Shown here: positions 15,683-23,723 of the stretch, piece by piece
How positions within the stretch are numbered: the first letter of the stretch is position 1
How the letters are laid out: each line of letters starts with the position of its first letter
Source: Lacisediminimonas profundi
Lineage (GTDB): Bacteria > Pseudomonadota > Gammaproteobacteria > Burkholderiales > Burkholderiaceae_D
DNA: 64,000 nucleotides
Reading direction: 5' to 3'
NCBI RefSeq assembly: GCF_008831265.1
Contig: NZ_VTTH01000002.1
Coordinates: 372,001 to 436,000, forward strand
Notes under the pieces: model-generated
The model's input: the letters and a program-made list of their open reading frames with translations, nothing else
Databases searched by the model: none
What the model was told of the DNA's origin: nothing
Translations under genes and position numbers: made by a program

Positions 15683-17431
15683 TCAACCCGCCGCGCAGAC
15701 CTCCGGCGACAACTCCGACACCGCCTGGTAATGCGTCAGGTACACCTTCCCGCTCAGATGCCGCAGGAAATCGGTTTTCTGCAGGCGGTCCATCACCGGT
15801 CCCTTTACCTCTGACAGGTGCAGGGCAATCCCTGCAAGATACAGGCGCTCTGCAATTGCCTCCAGGCTTTCCAGCGCGCTCGCATCGATATCGTTGACTG
15901 CCGAACATTGCAGGATCACGTGCTTGAGTTGCGGATGGGTCGCTACCGCATCGTTGATCCAGTCTTCCAGATAGCGCGCGTTGGCGAAATACAGGCTCTC
16001 GTCCACCCGCAAGCTCAGCACGGATGAAGACACCGCGACCGTGTGGCGCAGCACATTGCGGAAATGTTCCGTGCCACGGACCAGGCCGACTTCCGCAATA
16101 TGCGGCCGGCTGGTCCGGTACAGGTGCAGGGCCAGTGAAATCGTCACACCCACAATCAGTCCGGTCTCCACGCCGAGCGCCAGCGTGCTGAGCAAGGTAC
16201 CGGCAGCAGCGAAGAAATCCGGCCGCGAATAAGCCCAGGTACGCCGCAGTATGCTCAAATCGACCAGGGACAGGACCGCCACGATAATGGTCGCGGCCAA
16301 GGTAGCCTGCGGCAGGAAATACAGCGCGGGCGTCAGGAACAGCGATGCCAGCGCCAGGCCGACGGCGGTGAACACACCGGCGGCCGCAGTCTGCGCGCCG
16401 GCATCGAAATTGACAACGGAACGGGCAAAGCCGCCGGTCACCGGAAAGCCGCCGGTCAGGGAAGAAGCGATGTTGCTGGCGCCGAGCGCAACCAGTTCCT
16501 GGTCCGGTTCTATGCGCTGGCGCCGCTTGGCTGCCAGCGTCTGCCCCACCGATACCGATTCGACAAATCCGACCACGCTGATCAGCAGCGCCGGCACCAG
16601 CAACTGTTGCCACAGCACCGGATTCCAGGCCGGCAGCGTGAACGGCGGCAATCCCGTTGGAATTTTGCCGACGATCGCCACGCCGCTTGCATCCAGTTTC
16701 CAGCCCCAGACCGCGATCGAGGTGGCCGCGATCGCGGCAATCGGCCCGGCCTTTGCCAGCAGGTCCGCCATGCGTGCAGACAGCCCCACCCGCACCAGAA
16801 GCGGCTTGAGCCCCTTTCGCACCCAGAACAGGAATGCCAGCGCCGAGAGGCCGATCGCCAAGGTGACCAGGTTGGTTTGCGGCAGCTTGCGCGCCAGCGC
16901 CTGCAACAGTTCAAACAGATTGTGCCCGTCTGCCTTCACACCCAGGATGTACTTGAGCTGGCTGGCGGCAATGATCAAGCCGGACGCGGAGATGAATCCC
17001 GCAATGACCGGATGACTGAGGAAATTCGTGAAAAACCCCAGGCGCAGCAGGCCCAGCCCCAGCAGCAATACGCCCGACAGGAAGGCCAGCACGATCGCAG
17101 CCTCCCAGTATTGCGGCGATCCCTGTGCGGCGAACTGGCCGATGGCCGAGGCCGTCATCAGCGACACCACCGCCACCGGGCCCACCGCCAGCACCCGGCT
17201 GCTGCCGAACAGCGCATACGCGACCAGCGGCGCAATGCTGGCGTAGATGCCGACTTCCGGCGGCAGCCCGGCCAGCATGGCATAGGCCAGGCTTTGCGGA
17301 ATCAGCATGATGGTGACGATCACCGCCGCCACCAGGTCGCCCGTCAGGGATTCGCGGTCATAACGGGCGCCCCACTCCAGTATCGGTAATGACGGCAGCC
17401 AGCGGGCCAAGCTTGATTGCCTGTTTTTCAT
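15683..17431 (-). CDS. SulP-family anion transporter with STAS domain
   Basis: A 582-aa inner-membrane protein. Start ATG 17431 overlaps the SQR stop by ATGA; a longer in-frame start would lie deep in the SQR gene. The N-terminal SulP transport region has the family signature in LTGDLVAAVIVTIMLIPQSLAYAMLAG (cited here as LTGDLVAAVIV and LIPQSLAYAMLAGLPP) and about 10-14 membrane segments. The C-terminal STAS domain (about residues 450-560) has the anti-sigma-factor-antagonist-like NDIDASALESLEAIAERL. As last gene of a sulfide oxidation operon it probably moves a product such as sulfite, sulfate or thiosulfate, inferred from context. Confidence 0.87.
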   Translation of the reverse strand: MKNRQSSLARWLPSLPILEWGARYDRESLTGDLVAAVIVTIMLIPQSLAYAMLAGLPPEVGIYASIAPLVAYALFGSSRVLAVGPVAVVSLMTASAIGQFAAQGSPQYWEAAIVLAFLSGVLLLGLGLLRLGFFTNFLSHPVIAGFISASGLIIAASQLKYILGVKADGHNLFELLQALARKLPQTNLVTLAIGLSALAFLFWVRKGLKPLLVRVGLSARMADLLAKAGPIAAIAATSIAVWGWKLDASGVAIVGKIPTGLPPFTLPAWNPVLWQQLLVPALLISVVGFVESVSVGQTLAAKRRQRIEPDQELVALGASNIASSLTGGFPVTGGFARSVVNFDAGAQTAAAGVFTAVGLALASLFLTPALYFLPQATLAATIIVAVLSLVDLSILRRTWAYSRPDFFAAAGTLLSTLALGVETGLIVGVTISLALHLYRTSRPHIAEVGLVRGTEHFRNVLRHTVAVSSSVLSLRVDESLYFANARYLEDWINDAVATHPQLKHVILQCSAVNDIDASALESLEAIAERLYLAGIALHLSEVKGPVMDRLQKTDFLRHLSGKVYLTHYQAVSELSPEVCAAG

Positions 17432-19098
17432 CGATCGGTCATCTCCGGTTCTGCCAGCCATTCGCGTCCTTTCAGCATGCCTTGCCAGTACAGGGGCGGC
17501 AGTATGCGCTCTTTCAACAGCCACGCCAGGCGCGAAGGACGGGTGCCGTCGATCAGCCATTTGGGGAAGCTGGGCGCCACCTTGCCGCCGTACAGGAATT
17601 CGGCCAGCACGATCTTGCCACGTTCCACCGTCAGCGGACAGGAGCCATAGCCATCGTAGCGCGCATAAGTATTGACCATGCCCATTTCGGCCAGCACATT
17701 GTGGGCCACCACCGGCGCCTGCTTGCGCGCAGCAGCCGCGGTTTTTGCGTTTGGCGAATTGGTGGCGTCGCCCAGTGCGTGCACGTTGGCAAAACGCTTG
17801 TGACGCAAGGTCGACTGGTCGACGTCGATCCAGCCGGCGGCATCGGCCAGCGGACTGACACGGATGAAATCGGGCGCCACCTGCGGCGGCACCACGTGGA
17901 TCATGTCGAACGACTGCTGGATCGTCTCCTTGCTGCCGTCGGCATTGCTGCGGCTGAAAGTGGCGATGCGGCCCGGGCCATCGATGGCGGTCAGGTTATG
18001 GCTGAATTGCAGGTTGATGCCGTATTTCGCTACATATTCGTTCAGGGCTGGCACGTACTCGGGCACGCCGAACAGCACAGCACCGGCGTTGCAGAAATCG
18101 ATCTCGATCTTGTCCAGCACGCCGCTGCGGAGCCAGTGGTCGGCTGACAGGTACATCGATTTCTGCGGCGCGCCGGCGCATTTGATCGGCATCGGCGGCT
18201 GGGTGAACAAGGCGCGGCCGCCGCGCAATTTCTGCACCAGTTCCCATGTGTAGGGAGCCAGGTGATAGAGATAGTTGGAGGTGACGCCATTGCGTCCCAG
18301 CGTCTCGGACAGTCCCTCCACGGCACCCCAGTTCAGCTTGAGGCCGGGACAGACCACCAATTGCTGGTATTTCACCACCCGGCAGCCGTCAAGGATGATG
18401 GCGTTGTTGTCGGGCTCGAAGGCCGCCACGGCAGCCTTGATCCAGTGCACCCCGCGTGGAATCAGCGATGCCATGGTCCGGGCCGTTTGTTTCGGCTGGA
18501 ACACGCCCGCGCCAACCAGGGTCCAGCCCGGCTGATAGTAGTGGATATCGGCTGGATCGACGATCGCAATATCGAGGCTGGCGTCGCGCGCCAACAGACT
18601 GGCGGCGACCGAGATGCCGGCGGCGCCGGCACCGACAATCACGATCTGGTGTGTGGCTTCAACCGCCTCCAGCGGCGTCTTGCCCTTGTTGACGATACGC
18701 CGTACGACCGCCTTCAGGTCATACCCGGCGCTGCTGGATGTTTGCAATATTTCCGTCAGCGGCAACTTGCCCGACTGCGACAGCGCCCACATCGTGGCCG
18801 AACGCATGCCGGTGCGGCAGTAGGCCAGCACCGGTTTGGGCAGCCCGGCCAACAAGCTTCCGAAATCGGTCCCCTGCTGGTCGGTGACCTTGCCTGGTTC
18901 GGCCGGCAGATAGTGCGCTTCCAGCCCGGCCGCGCGCGCCGCATCTTCGATCTCGCTGAACAGCGGCTGGTCCGAGCCCTCGCCATCCGGCCGGTTGCAG
19001 ACCACGGCCCGGAAACCGGCAGCCTTCAATGCAGCCATGTCCTCCATCAGGATCTGCGGCGAAACCGACAACTCGTCATTCAACTTGCGAATTTCCAT
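17428..19098 (-). CDS. sqr: DUF442 sulfurtransferase/phosphatase-like domain fused to sulfide:quinone oxidoreductase
   Basis: A 556-aa fusion. Residues 1-110 are a DUF442 (TIGR01244-type) domain with a phosphatase/rhodanese-like loop, CRTGMRSATMW. Residues about 148-556 are a sulfide:quinone oxidoreductase: FAD-binding IVIVGAGAAGISVAASLL, VVCPGLKLNW with a conserved cysteine, KCAGAPQK with a second, and a NVHALGDATNSPNAKTAAA FAD motif. It should oxidise sulfide to protein-bound or free persulfide at the membrane and reduce quinone; the fused domain may pass the sulfane sulfur on. It lies 46 bp after the persulfide dioxygenase gene and overlaps sulP, so all three are one operon. Confidence 0.9.
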   Translation of the reverse strand: MEIRKLNDELSVSPQILMEDMAALKAAGFRAVVCNRPDGEGSDQPLFSEIEDAARAAGLEAHYLPAEPGKVTDQQGTDFGSLLAGLPKPVLAYCRTGMRSATMWALSQSGKLPLTEILQTSSSAGYDLKAVVRRIVNKGKTPLEAVEATHQIVIVGAGAAGISVAASLLARDASLDIAIVDPADIHYYQPGWTLVGAGVFQPKQTARTMASLIPRGVHWIKAAVAAFEPDNNAIILDGCRVVKYQQLVVCPGLKLNWGAVEGLSETLGRNGVTSNYLYHLAPYTWELVQKLRGGRALFTQPPMPIKCAGAPQKSMYLSADHWLRSGVLDKIEIDFCNAGAVLFGVPEYVPALNEYVAKYGINLQFSHNLTAIDGPGRIATFSRSNADGSKETIQQSFDMIHVVPPQVAPDFIRVSPLADAAGWIDVDQSTLRHKRFANVHALGDATNSPNAKTAAAARKQAPVVAHNVLAEMGMVNTYARYDGYGSCPLTVERGKIVLAEFLYGGKVAPSFPKWLIDGTRPSRLAWLLKERILPPLYWQGMLKGREWLAEPEMTDR

Positions 19099-19144
19099 CC
19101 CTGTCTCCTTTGCGTGCTTTTGTTTTTGCGTGAATTCTGGTCGA

Positions 19145-20029
19145 TCACAGCGCGTTGAGCGGAATCTTCAGGTAACGCTGCCCATTGGACTCCGGTTCCG
19201 GAAGATGGCCAGCCCGCATGTTGACCTGCACCGAAGGCAGGATCAGGACCGGCATTTCAAGCGTCGCATCGCGCTTGGTGCGCATGGCAACGAACTCTTC
19301 TTCGGTAATGCCATTGCGCACATGAATATTGCTCGCGCGCTCCTCGTCGACGGTGGTCACGAATTGCACCTCGCGGCCGCCCGGCTGGTAGTCATGGCAC
19401 ATGTACAAGCGGGTATGGCCAGGCAGGCTGAGCACCTTGTTGATCGAGCGGAACAGGGTGCGGGCGTCGCCGCCGGGGAAGTCGCAGCGCGCGGTGCCGT
19501 AATCGGGCATGAACAGTGTATCGCCGACAAAAGCCGCCGTTTCCCGGCCGTCGCTGATCACATAAGTCATGCAAGCCGGCGTGTGCCCTGGGGTATGCAT
19601 CGCCCGGCAGGTGAGCGAGCCGATTTCAAAGGTCTCGTTGTCCGCGAACAGGCGGTCGAACTGGCTGCCATCGCGGGCAAAGCTGCTGTCCGCATTGAAC
19701 AGAGTGCCGAATGTTTCCTGCACCACGCGGATGTTCTGGCCGATGCCGAACTTGCCGCCGAGGTGTTGCTGGATCCAGGGCGCAGCCGACAGATGGTCGG
19801 CATGCACGTGGGTCTCCAGTATCCAGGCCACGCTTGCGCCGAGTTCGCGCACCCGCGCGATCAGCTTGTCGGCCGACGCGGTGCTGGTGCGGCCCGACTT
19901 CGGGTCGTAATCGAGCACGCTGTCGATCACCGCGCACTGCATGCTTTCGGTATCCAGCACGATATAGCTGACGGTCCAGGTGGCGGTGTCGAAAAAGCCT
20001 TCGATCTGCATTTTGCTTTGCGGGGTCAT
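19145..20029 (-). CDS. pdo: Persulfide dioxygenase (ETHE1-like, MBL fold)
   Basis: A 294-aa metallo-beta-lactamase-fold protein that should oxidise glutathione persulfide to sulfite. Metal ligands are visible: THVHADHLSAAPW, HTPGHTPACM, and VGDTLFMPDYGTARCDFPGG, followed by CHDYQPGG. The start is set at ATG 20029, preceded by an AAGACGAG-like site. A longer frame from 20092 is unlikely because the predicted sigma-54 promoter at 20106-20121 would start transcription only a few bases before that ATG. First gene of the pdo-sqr-sulP operon. Confidence 0.9.
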   Translation of the reverse strand: MTPQSKMQIEGFFDTATWTVSYIVLDTESMQCAVIDSVLDYDPKSGRTSTASADKLIARVRELGASVAWILETHVHADHLSAAPWIQQHLGGKFGIGQNIRVVQETFGTLFNADSSFARDGSQFDRLFADNETFEIGSLTCRAMHTPGHTPACMTYVISDGRETAAFVGDTLFMPDYGTARCDFPGGDARTLFRSINKVLSLPGHTRLYMCHDYQPGGREVQFVTTVDEERASNIHVRNGITEEEFVAMRTKRDATLEMPVLILPSVQVNMRAGHLPEPESNGQRYLKIPLNAL

Positions 20030-20105
20030 CTCGTCTTTCTCCAGTGCAGTCGCCGAATCCGGCGGATGGTTACGGGTGATGGGTTGCAGCATATGGAGAG
20101 CTCAT

Positions 20106-20121
20106 AGCAAAAGGCTTGCCT
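20106..20121 (-). promoter_or_regulatory. Sigma-54 (-24/-12) promoter of the pdo-sqr-sulP operon
   Basis: Read on the minus strand, AGGCAAGCCTTTTGCT fits the sigma-54 pattern GGCA-N7-TTGCW, with the invariant GG and GC exactly 10 bp apart. It precedes the pdo gene, the enhancer-like array at 20218-20255 lies about 100-135 bp upstream, and the next gene encodes a sigma-54 activator. The expected start site is near 20095, giving a leader of about 65 nt to the chosen ATG. Confidence 0.78.
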
Positions 20122-20217
20122 GCACGAGCCGGATCGATAGATCGCGCGCAACTCTATGAAAAACAAGGGGATTTTTTTGCGGCGAGCAGGGATCGCGCGG
20201 AATCCACGGAAGAAATA

Positions 20218-20255
20218 ACTGCCACTGCCATGCGATTGGCAGTGAACTTGGCAGT
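20218..20255. promoter_or_regulatory. Enhancer-like array of ACTGCCA/TGGCAGT heptamers (probable FisR site)
   Basis: Two ACTGCCA copies (20218-20224 and 20224-20230, sharing one base) face two TGGCAGT copies (20237-20243 and 20249-20255). The arrangement gives nested inverted repeats upstream of the sigma-54 promoter, the place where activators of this class bind. The same CTGCCA/TGGCAG core recurs upstream of the activator gene itself. Confidence 0.68.
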
Positions 20256-20279
20256 GTTTTTGGGAGATCCCGAAAAGAT

Positions 20280-21638
20280 TCAGGCGAGACCGAGGGATTT
20301 CAGGCGGCGATAAAGCGTGCGTTCGCTGATGCCAAGCGCAACCGCCAGTTCGCGCCGGGTGCCCTCGAAATCCTTGAACCGGTGCCGCAAACCTTCATCC
20401 CGGTCGGTTTCCAGCGCAAGGACTGGCTTGACCGACTCGGCCCGGACGATTTCCGGCGGAAGATGTTCGGGATGTATCGTGCCCTGGTCGGCGAACAGCC
20501 GGGCGCGTTCGATGACGTTGCGCAGCTCGCGGATATTGCCGGGCCAGCCGTAGCTGCACAGCAGCGCCATCGCCGCCGGATCGACCGTGAGCCGCGGTTG
20601 GCCCTGATTGCGCTGCAGGATGGTGTTGACCAGCAGCGGAATGTCGGCAAGCCGCTCGCGCAGAGCCGGCAGCTGGATTGGAAACGCGCTGATGCGGTAG
20701 TACAAGTCCTGGCGGAAGCGGCCGTCCGCGATCATTTCCCGCAGCGGCTTGTGGGTCGCTGCCACCAGCCGGAAATCGGCGTGCAGGGTGTCGGTGCCGC
20801 CGACCCGGCGGAAAGTGCCGGTTTCGATCAGGCGCAGCAACTTGACCTGCATGCCGAGCGGCACGTCGCCGATTTCGTCCAGGAACAGGGTGCCGCCACG
20901 GGCGGTTTCCACCAGTCCCTGCTTGCGATTCACGGCGCCGGTAAAAGCACCCTTCTCGTAGCCGAACAGCTCGCTTTCGAACAAGGTCTCGGTCAGGCCG
21001 GAACAGTCGACCACGACGAAGGGCTTGCCCGCGCGGGCGCTGGCTTCATGTACGGCGCGGGCAAACAGTTCCTTCCCGGTGCCGGACTCGCCTAGCAGCA
21101 GCACCGGCAACATTGAGGGCGCTACCCGCTCGAGTGCCGCGATCGCGCCGTTGAAGCGGGCGGAACTGCCGACCAGCCCTTCCTCCGTGCTGGGCCGCGC
21201 CGACGCGCTGCGCACCACTGCCAGCCGTTCCACATAGGCCACTATTTCACGGCCTTCGTTCAGGATCGGGCGCAGCTCGACGTCCACATGCTCCTGCCCG
21301 CGCGGGGTGTGATGGATATGCAGCACGCGATCGCGGCCGCGCGTCTCGATCGCACGCTTCATCGGACAGTGTTCGCCGGCCTGGTCGCAGGGAACGTCGT
21401 AATGGTGCGAGACCCGGTAGCACTTTTGCCCGATATAAGGCTTGTCGTCCGTCGCGAACTGGCGCCGGTAGGCCAGGTTCGCTGCCAGGATGTTGTAGTC
21501 CGGGTCGAGCACGATCATCGGGTGCGACTCCTGCTCCAGGAACGAGATCAGGGCCTGGACCTGGGCGGGATCGTGCCGCGCGCTGGCGGACGCGGCGGCG
21601 GTGGCAGCGCCGGAATCGGGAGTTGGCAGAGTAGTCAT
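20280..21638 (-). CDS. fisR: FisR-type sigma-54-dependent activator of sulfide oxidation
   Basis: A 452-aa enhancer-binding protein: PAS-like sensor (about residues 25-140), AAA+ domain with Walker [11 protein letters not shown] and the sigma-54-contacting GAFTGA loop, and a C-terminal Fis-type helix-turn-helix ([19 protein letters not shown]). The sensor has three cysteines, C73, C84 and C91, spaced 11 and 7 apart. In the FisR described from Cupriavidus, which senses sulfane sulfur and activates pdo-sqr, the reactive cysteines have, to my recollection, the same spacing. ATG 21638 is preferred to an upstream TTG because AGGAAAC precedes it. It lies directly upstream of the operon it should control. 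Confidence 0.88.
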   Translation of the reverse strand: MTTLPTPDSGAATAAASASARHDPAQVQALISFLEQESHPMIVLDPDYNILAANLAYRRQFATDDKPYIGQKCYRVSHHYDVPCDQAGEHCPMKRAIETRGRDRVLHIHHTPRGQEHVDVELRPILNEGREIVAYVERLAVVRSASARPSTEEGLVGSSARFNGAIAALERVAPSMLPVLLLGESGTGKELFARAVHEASARAGKPFVVVDCSGLTETLFESELFGYEKGAFTGAVNRKQGLVETARGGTLFLDEIGDVPLGMQVKLLRLIETGTFRRVGGTDTLHADFRLVAATHKPLREMIADGRFRQDLYYRISAFPIQLPALRERLADIPLLVNTILQRNQGQPRLTVDPAAMALLCSYGWPGNIRELRNVIERARLFADQGTIHPEHLPPEIVRAESVKPVLALETDRDEGLRHRFKDFEGTRRELAVALGISERTLYRRLKSLGLA

Positions 21639-21697
21639 GAGCGGGATTCGGTTTCCTGTTCCTGGCAAATTTATGCCAAATTCTGCCAGGCGCAGGT

Positions 21698-21723
21698 AGG
21701 TTCTGCCAATTATGGCAGAACCT
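21698..21723. promoter_or_regulatory. Perfect inverted repeat upstream of fisR
   Basis: AGGTTCTGCCA (21698-21708) and TGGCAGAACCT (21713-21723) are perfect 11-bp arms around ATTA, 60-85 bp upstream of the fisR start. The inner CTGCCA/TGGCAG core matches the heptamers of the pdo enhancer array, and further single CTGCCA copies lie at 21683-21688 and 21786-21791. It is a good candidate for FisR autoregulation. Confidence 0.62.
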
Positions 21724-21807
21724 GCAGTAAAACATTAGGGAATCCGCAGTAACTAATGACGCTAAGTTCTTGATCAGAAAGGAATCTGCCAGATCAGGTT
21801 CTTGCGC

Positions 21808-22551
21808 CTAGGCGGCAAGTCGCTCCGGCACTGACAAGGCTGCTGCCAGCGCGCTCCACTCCCGTGCAGAAAGATTTGCCCGGGCGATGCCCAGCAGACC
21901 TTTGAATACTTCCGCCGGCGCCTGCGCCTGAGCCCCGGACAATGTCGCCACGCGTTCAGCATGGTTCATCGCCGGGATCATCCAGCGCATCGACAGCGCC
22001 GACTCTTCCGCTGGCAGCGAGGCCACGATCGCCTGCTCGATGCCTGCCAGTTCCTGGTCAGAATGCGTCGCCCAAAGCACCGCATTGTGGCGGGTCTCCT
22101 CCATGTCCATGTGGGTCAGGTTGTGCGCGACGAACAGTGTCAACTCACGGTACAGCCGCGCCAGGGCCCGGGCGGACTCGGCTGGCGCCGCGTGTTCCAC
22201 TGCGTCGGACAGCGAGCGCAACTGCGCCAGCTCGAGCAGGTGATGCACATGATCGCCGGCAATCTCCGTCGTCGAGCCAGCGCGCCTTGCTTCCATTGCG
22301 GCGTGGACAAATTCGTTTTCGTGCTGCAGGTGTCCGGCGCAGAACGCCAGCAGCGAGCGCAGTTGAGCCAGCGTGTCTTTCAGTCCCTCCGCGTCTGCGC
22401 TGTCGGCGCTGCCGACCCGGGTCAGCGTGTCGAACATGAACATGCGCAGCGCCTTGTGGATGCCGGCATAGATGTCATGCCGGCCATAGGTGTTCCCTGG
22501 TGCGATTACGGCGTCGGACCAAAGTGCGGATAGCGGTTTGATTTCCATCAT
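21808..22551 (-). CDS. Hemerythrin-like (HHE domain) protein
   Basis: A 247-aa helical protein with the histidine and glutamate pairs of a hemerythrin/HHE iron site: GRHDIYAGIHKAL, HLQHENEFVHAAME, HVHHLLEL and HNLTHMDMEETRHN. Such proteins bind O2, NO or protect iron centres. An AAGGAG lies before the tandem ATG ATG start. It is upstream of fisR on the same strand but separated by about 170 bp with its own regulatory motifs. Co-regulation with sulfide oxidation is possible, not shown. The protein is longer than a single-domain hemerythrin; the C-terminal 60 residues are unassigned. Confidence 0.82.
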   Translation of the reverse strand: MMEIKPLSALWSDAVIAPGNTYGRHDIYAGIHKALRMFMFDTLTRVGSADSADAEGLKDTLAQLRSLLAFCAGHLQHENEFVHAAMEARRAGSTTEIAGDHVHHLLELAQLRSLSDAVEHAAPAESARALARLYRELTLFVAHNLTHMDMEETRHNAVLWATHSDQELAGIEQAIVASLPAEESALSMRWMIPAMNHAERVATLSGAQAQAPAEVFKGLLGIARANLSAREWSALAAALSVPERLAA

Positions 22552-22740
22552 CGGACTCCTTTTCCTTGAATGATTGCTTGCGGGTGAAGCGTAGATTAAG
22601 AGGCCGCCCGGCCTTCCTTTCCTAAAACTTCATTCAACAAATCCTAAAAAAACCTTAAGGCCGGAAGCCGGTGCTTTTTTCGCTGGCAGGCGGAAGTAGA
22701 CTCGCCACACATCCACACCCCGCCCCTATCAAGGACCGAC

Positions 22741-23703
22741 ATGAACCCGATCACCCAGCACAGCACGCCGCAATCGATGCTTGAACGCATGATGCTGATC
22801 CGTGCTTATGAAGAGCAACTCGCCGCGCTGCACGCAGAGGGCAAGGCCGCCGGCACCTGCACATCGGTTGGCCAGGAGGCATCGGCCGTCGGCGTGGTGG
22901 CGGCATTGTCGGCCGAGGACAGCATCCTGACCAATCACCGCAGCGCCGGCCACCTGCTGGCGCGCGGCGCCGATCCCGGCCGGATGATGGCCGAGGTGCT
23001 GGGCCGGAGCACCGGTTATTGCAAGGGCAAGAGCGGCTCGCTGCACATATCCGTCAAGGAACTCGGCGTGTTGCTGACTTCCACCATCGTCGGCGGCGAA
23101 CTGTCGCTGGCGCCCGGTGTGGCACTGTCCAATACGATGCTCGGCCGGCCCGGCATCGTCGCCTGCTTCTTCGGCGATGGCGCCGCCTGCGAAGGTGTGT
23201 TCCATGAATCGCTGAACCTGGCCGCGGTGTGGAACCTGCCCATCCTGTACATCTGCGAAAACAACCAGTGGCAAGCCTTCGTCCACCGCAAGGAAACCAT
23301 GGTCGCCGACCATGTCAGCGTGCATGGCGGCGGTTACGGCATTGCCAGCCGCACGGTAGATGGCAACGACGTCGAAGCAGTGCGCGGGGCGGCAGTTGAA
23401 GCGGTGGCGACCATAAGGGAAACCGGCAAGCCCTTCCTGCTGGAGACCTATACCTACCGCCTGCGCGGCCACTTCGAGCCGGATGACCAGTCCTACGTGG
23501 ATCCCGCCGAACTGGAACGCTGGCGCGAGCGCGACCCGATCGCCCTGATGCGCCAGCGCCTGCACAACAGCGACCAGCTGAGCGTGGACCAGCTGCAGGA
23601 AATGCAGGCGCGGGTGCAAGCCGCGATAGAACAGGCGCTGGAATTCGCGAACGCGTCGCCCGTCCCGGACCTGTCCGAACTGACGACCGATATCTACGCT
23701 TGA
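22741..23703 (+). CDS. 2-oxoacid/acetoin dehydrogenase-type E1 component, alpha subunit
   Basis: A 320-aa thiamine diphosphate enzyme subunit. The ThDP-binding segment GDGAACEGVFHESLN (about residues 144-158) with the following NLPILYICENNQW is diagnostic, and the N-terminal GQEASAVG and HRSAGHLLARG match E1 alpha. It should decarboxylate a 2-oxoacid or cleave acetoin together with the beta subunit 20 bp downstream. A short acidic C-terminus (DLSELTTDIYA) ends it. No lipoyl E2 or E3 gene follows, which is unusual for this family. Confidence 0.9.
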   Translation: MNPITQHSTPQSMLERMMLIRAYEEQLAALHAEGKAAGTCTSVGQEASAVGVVAALSAEDSILTNHRSAGHLLARGADPGRMMAEVLGRSTGYCKGKSGSLHISVKELGVLLTSTIVGGELSLAPGVALSNTMLGRPGIVACFFGDGAACEGVFHESLNLAAVWNLPILYICENNQWQAFVHRKETMVADHVSVHGGGYGIASRTVDGNDVEAVRGAAVEAVATIRETGKPFLLETYTYRLRGHFEPDDQSYVDPAELERWRERDPIALMRQRLHNSDQLSVDQLQEMQARVQAAIEQALEFANASPVPDLSELTTDIYA

Positions 23704-23723
23704 CCGACAACCAGGAGCGCACC

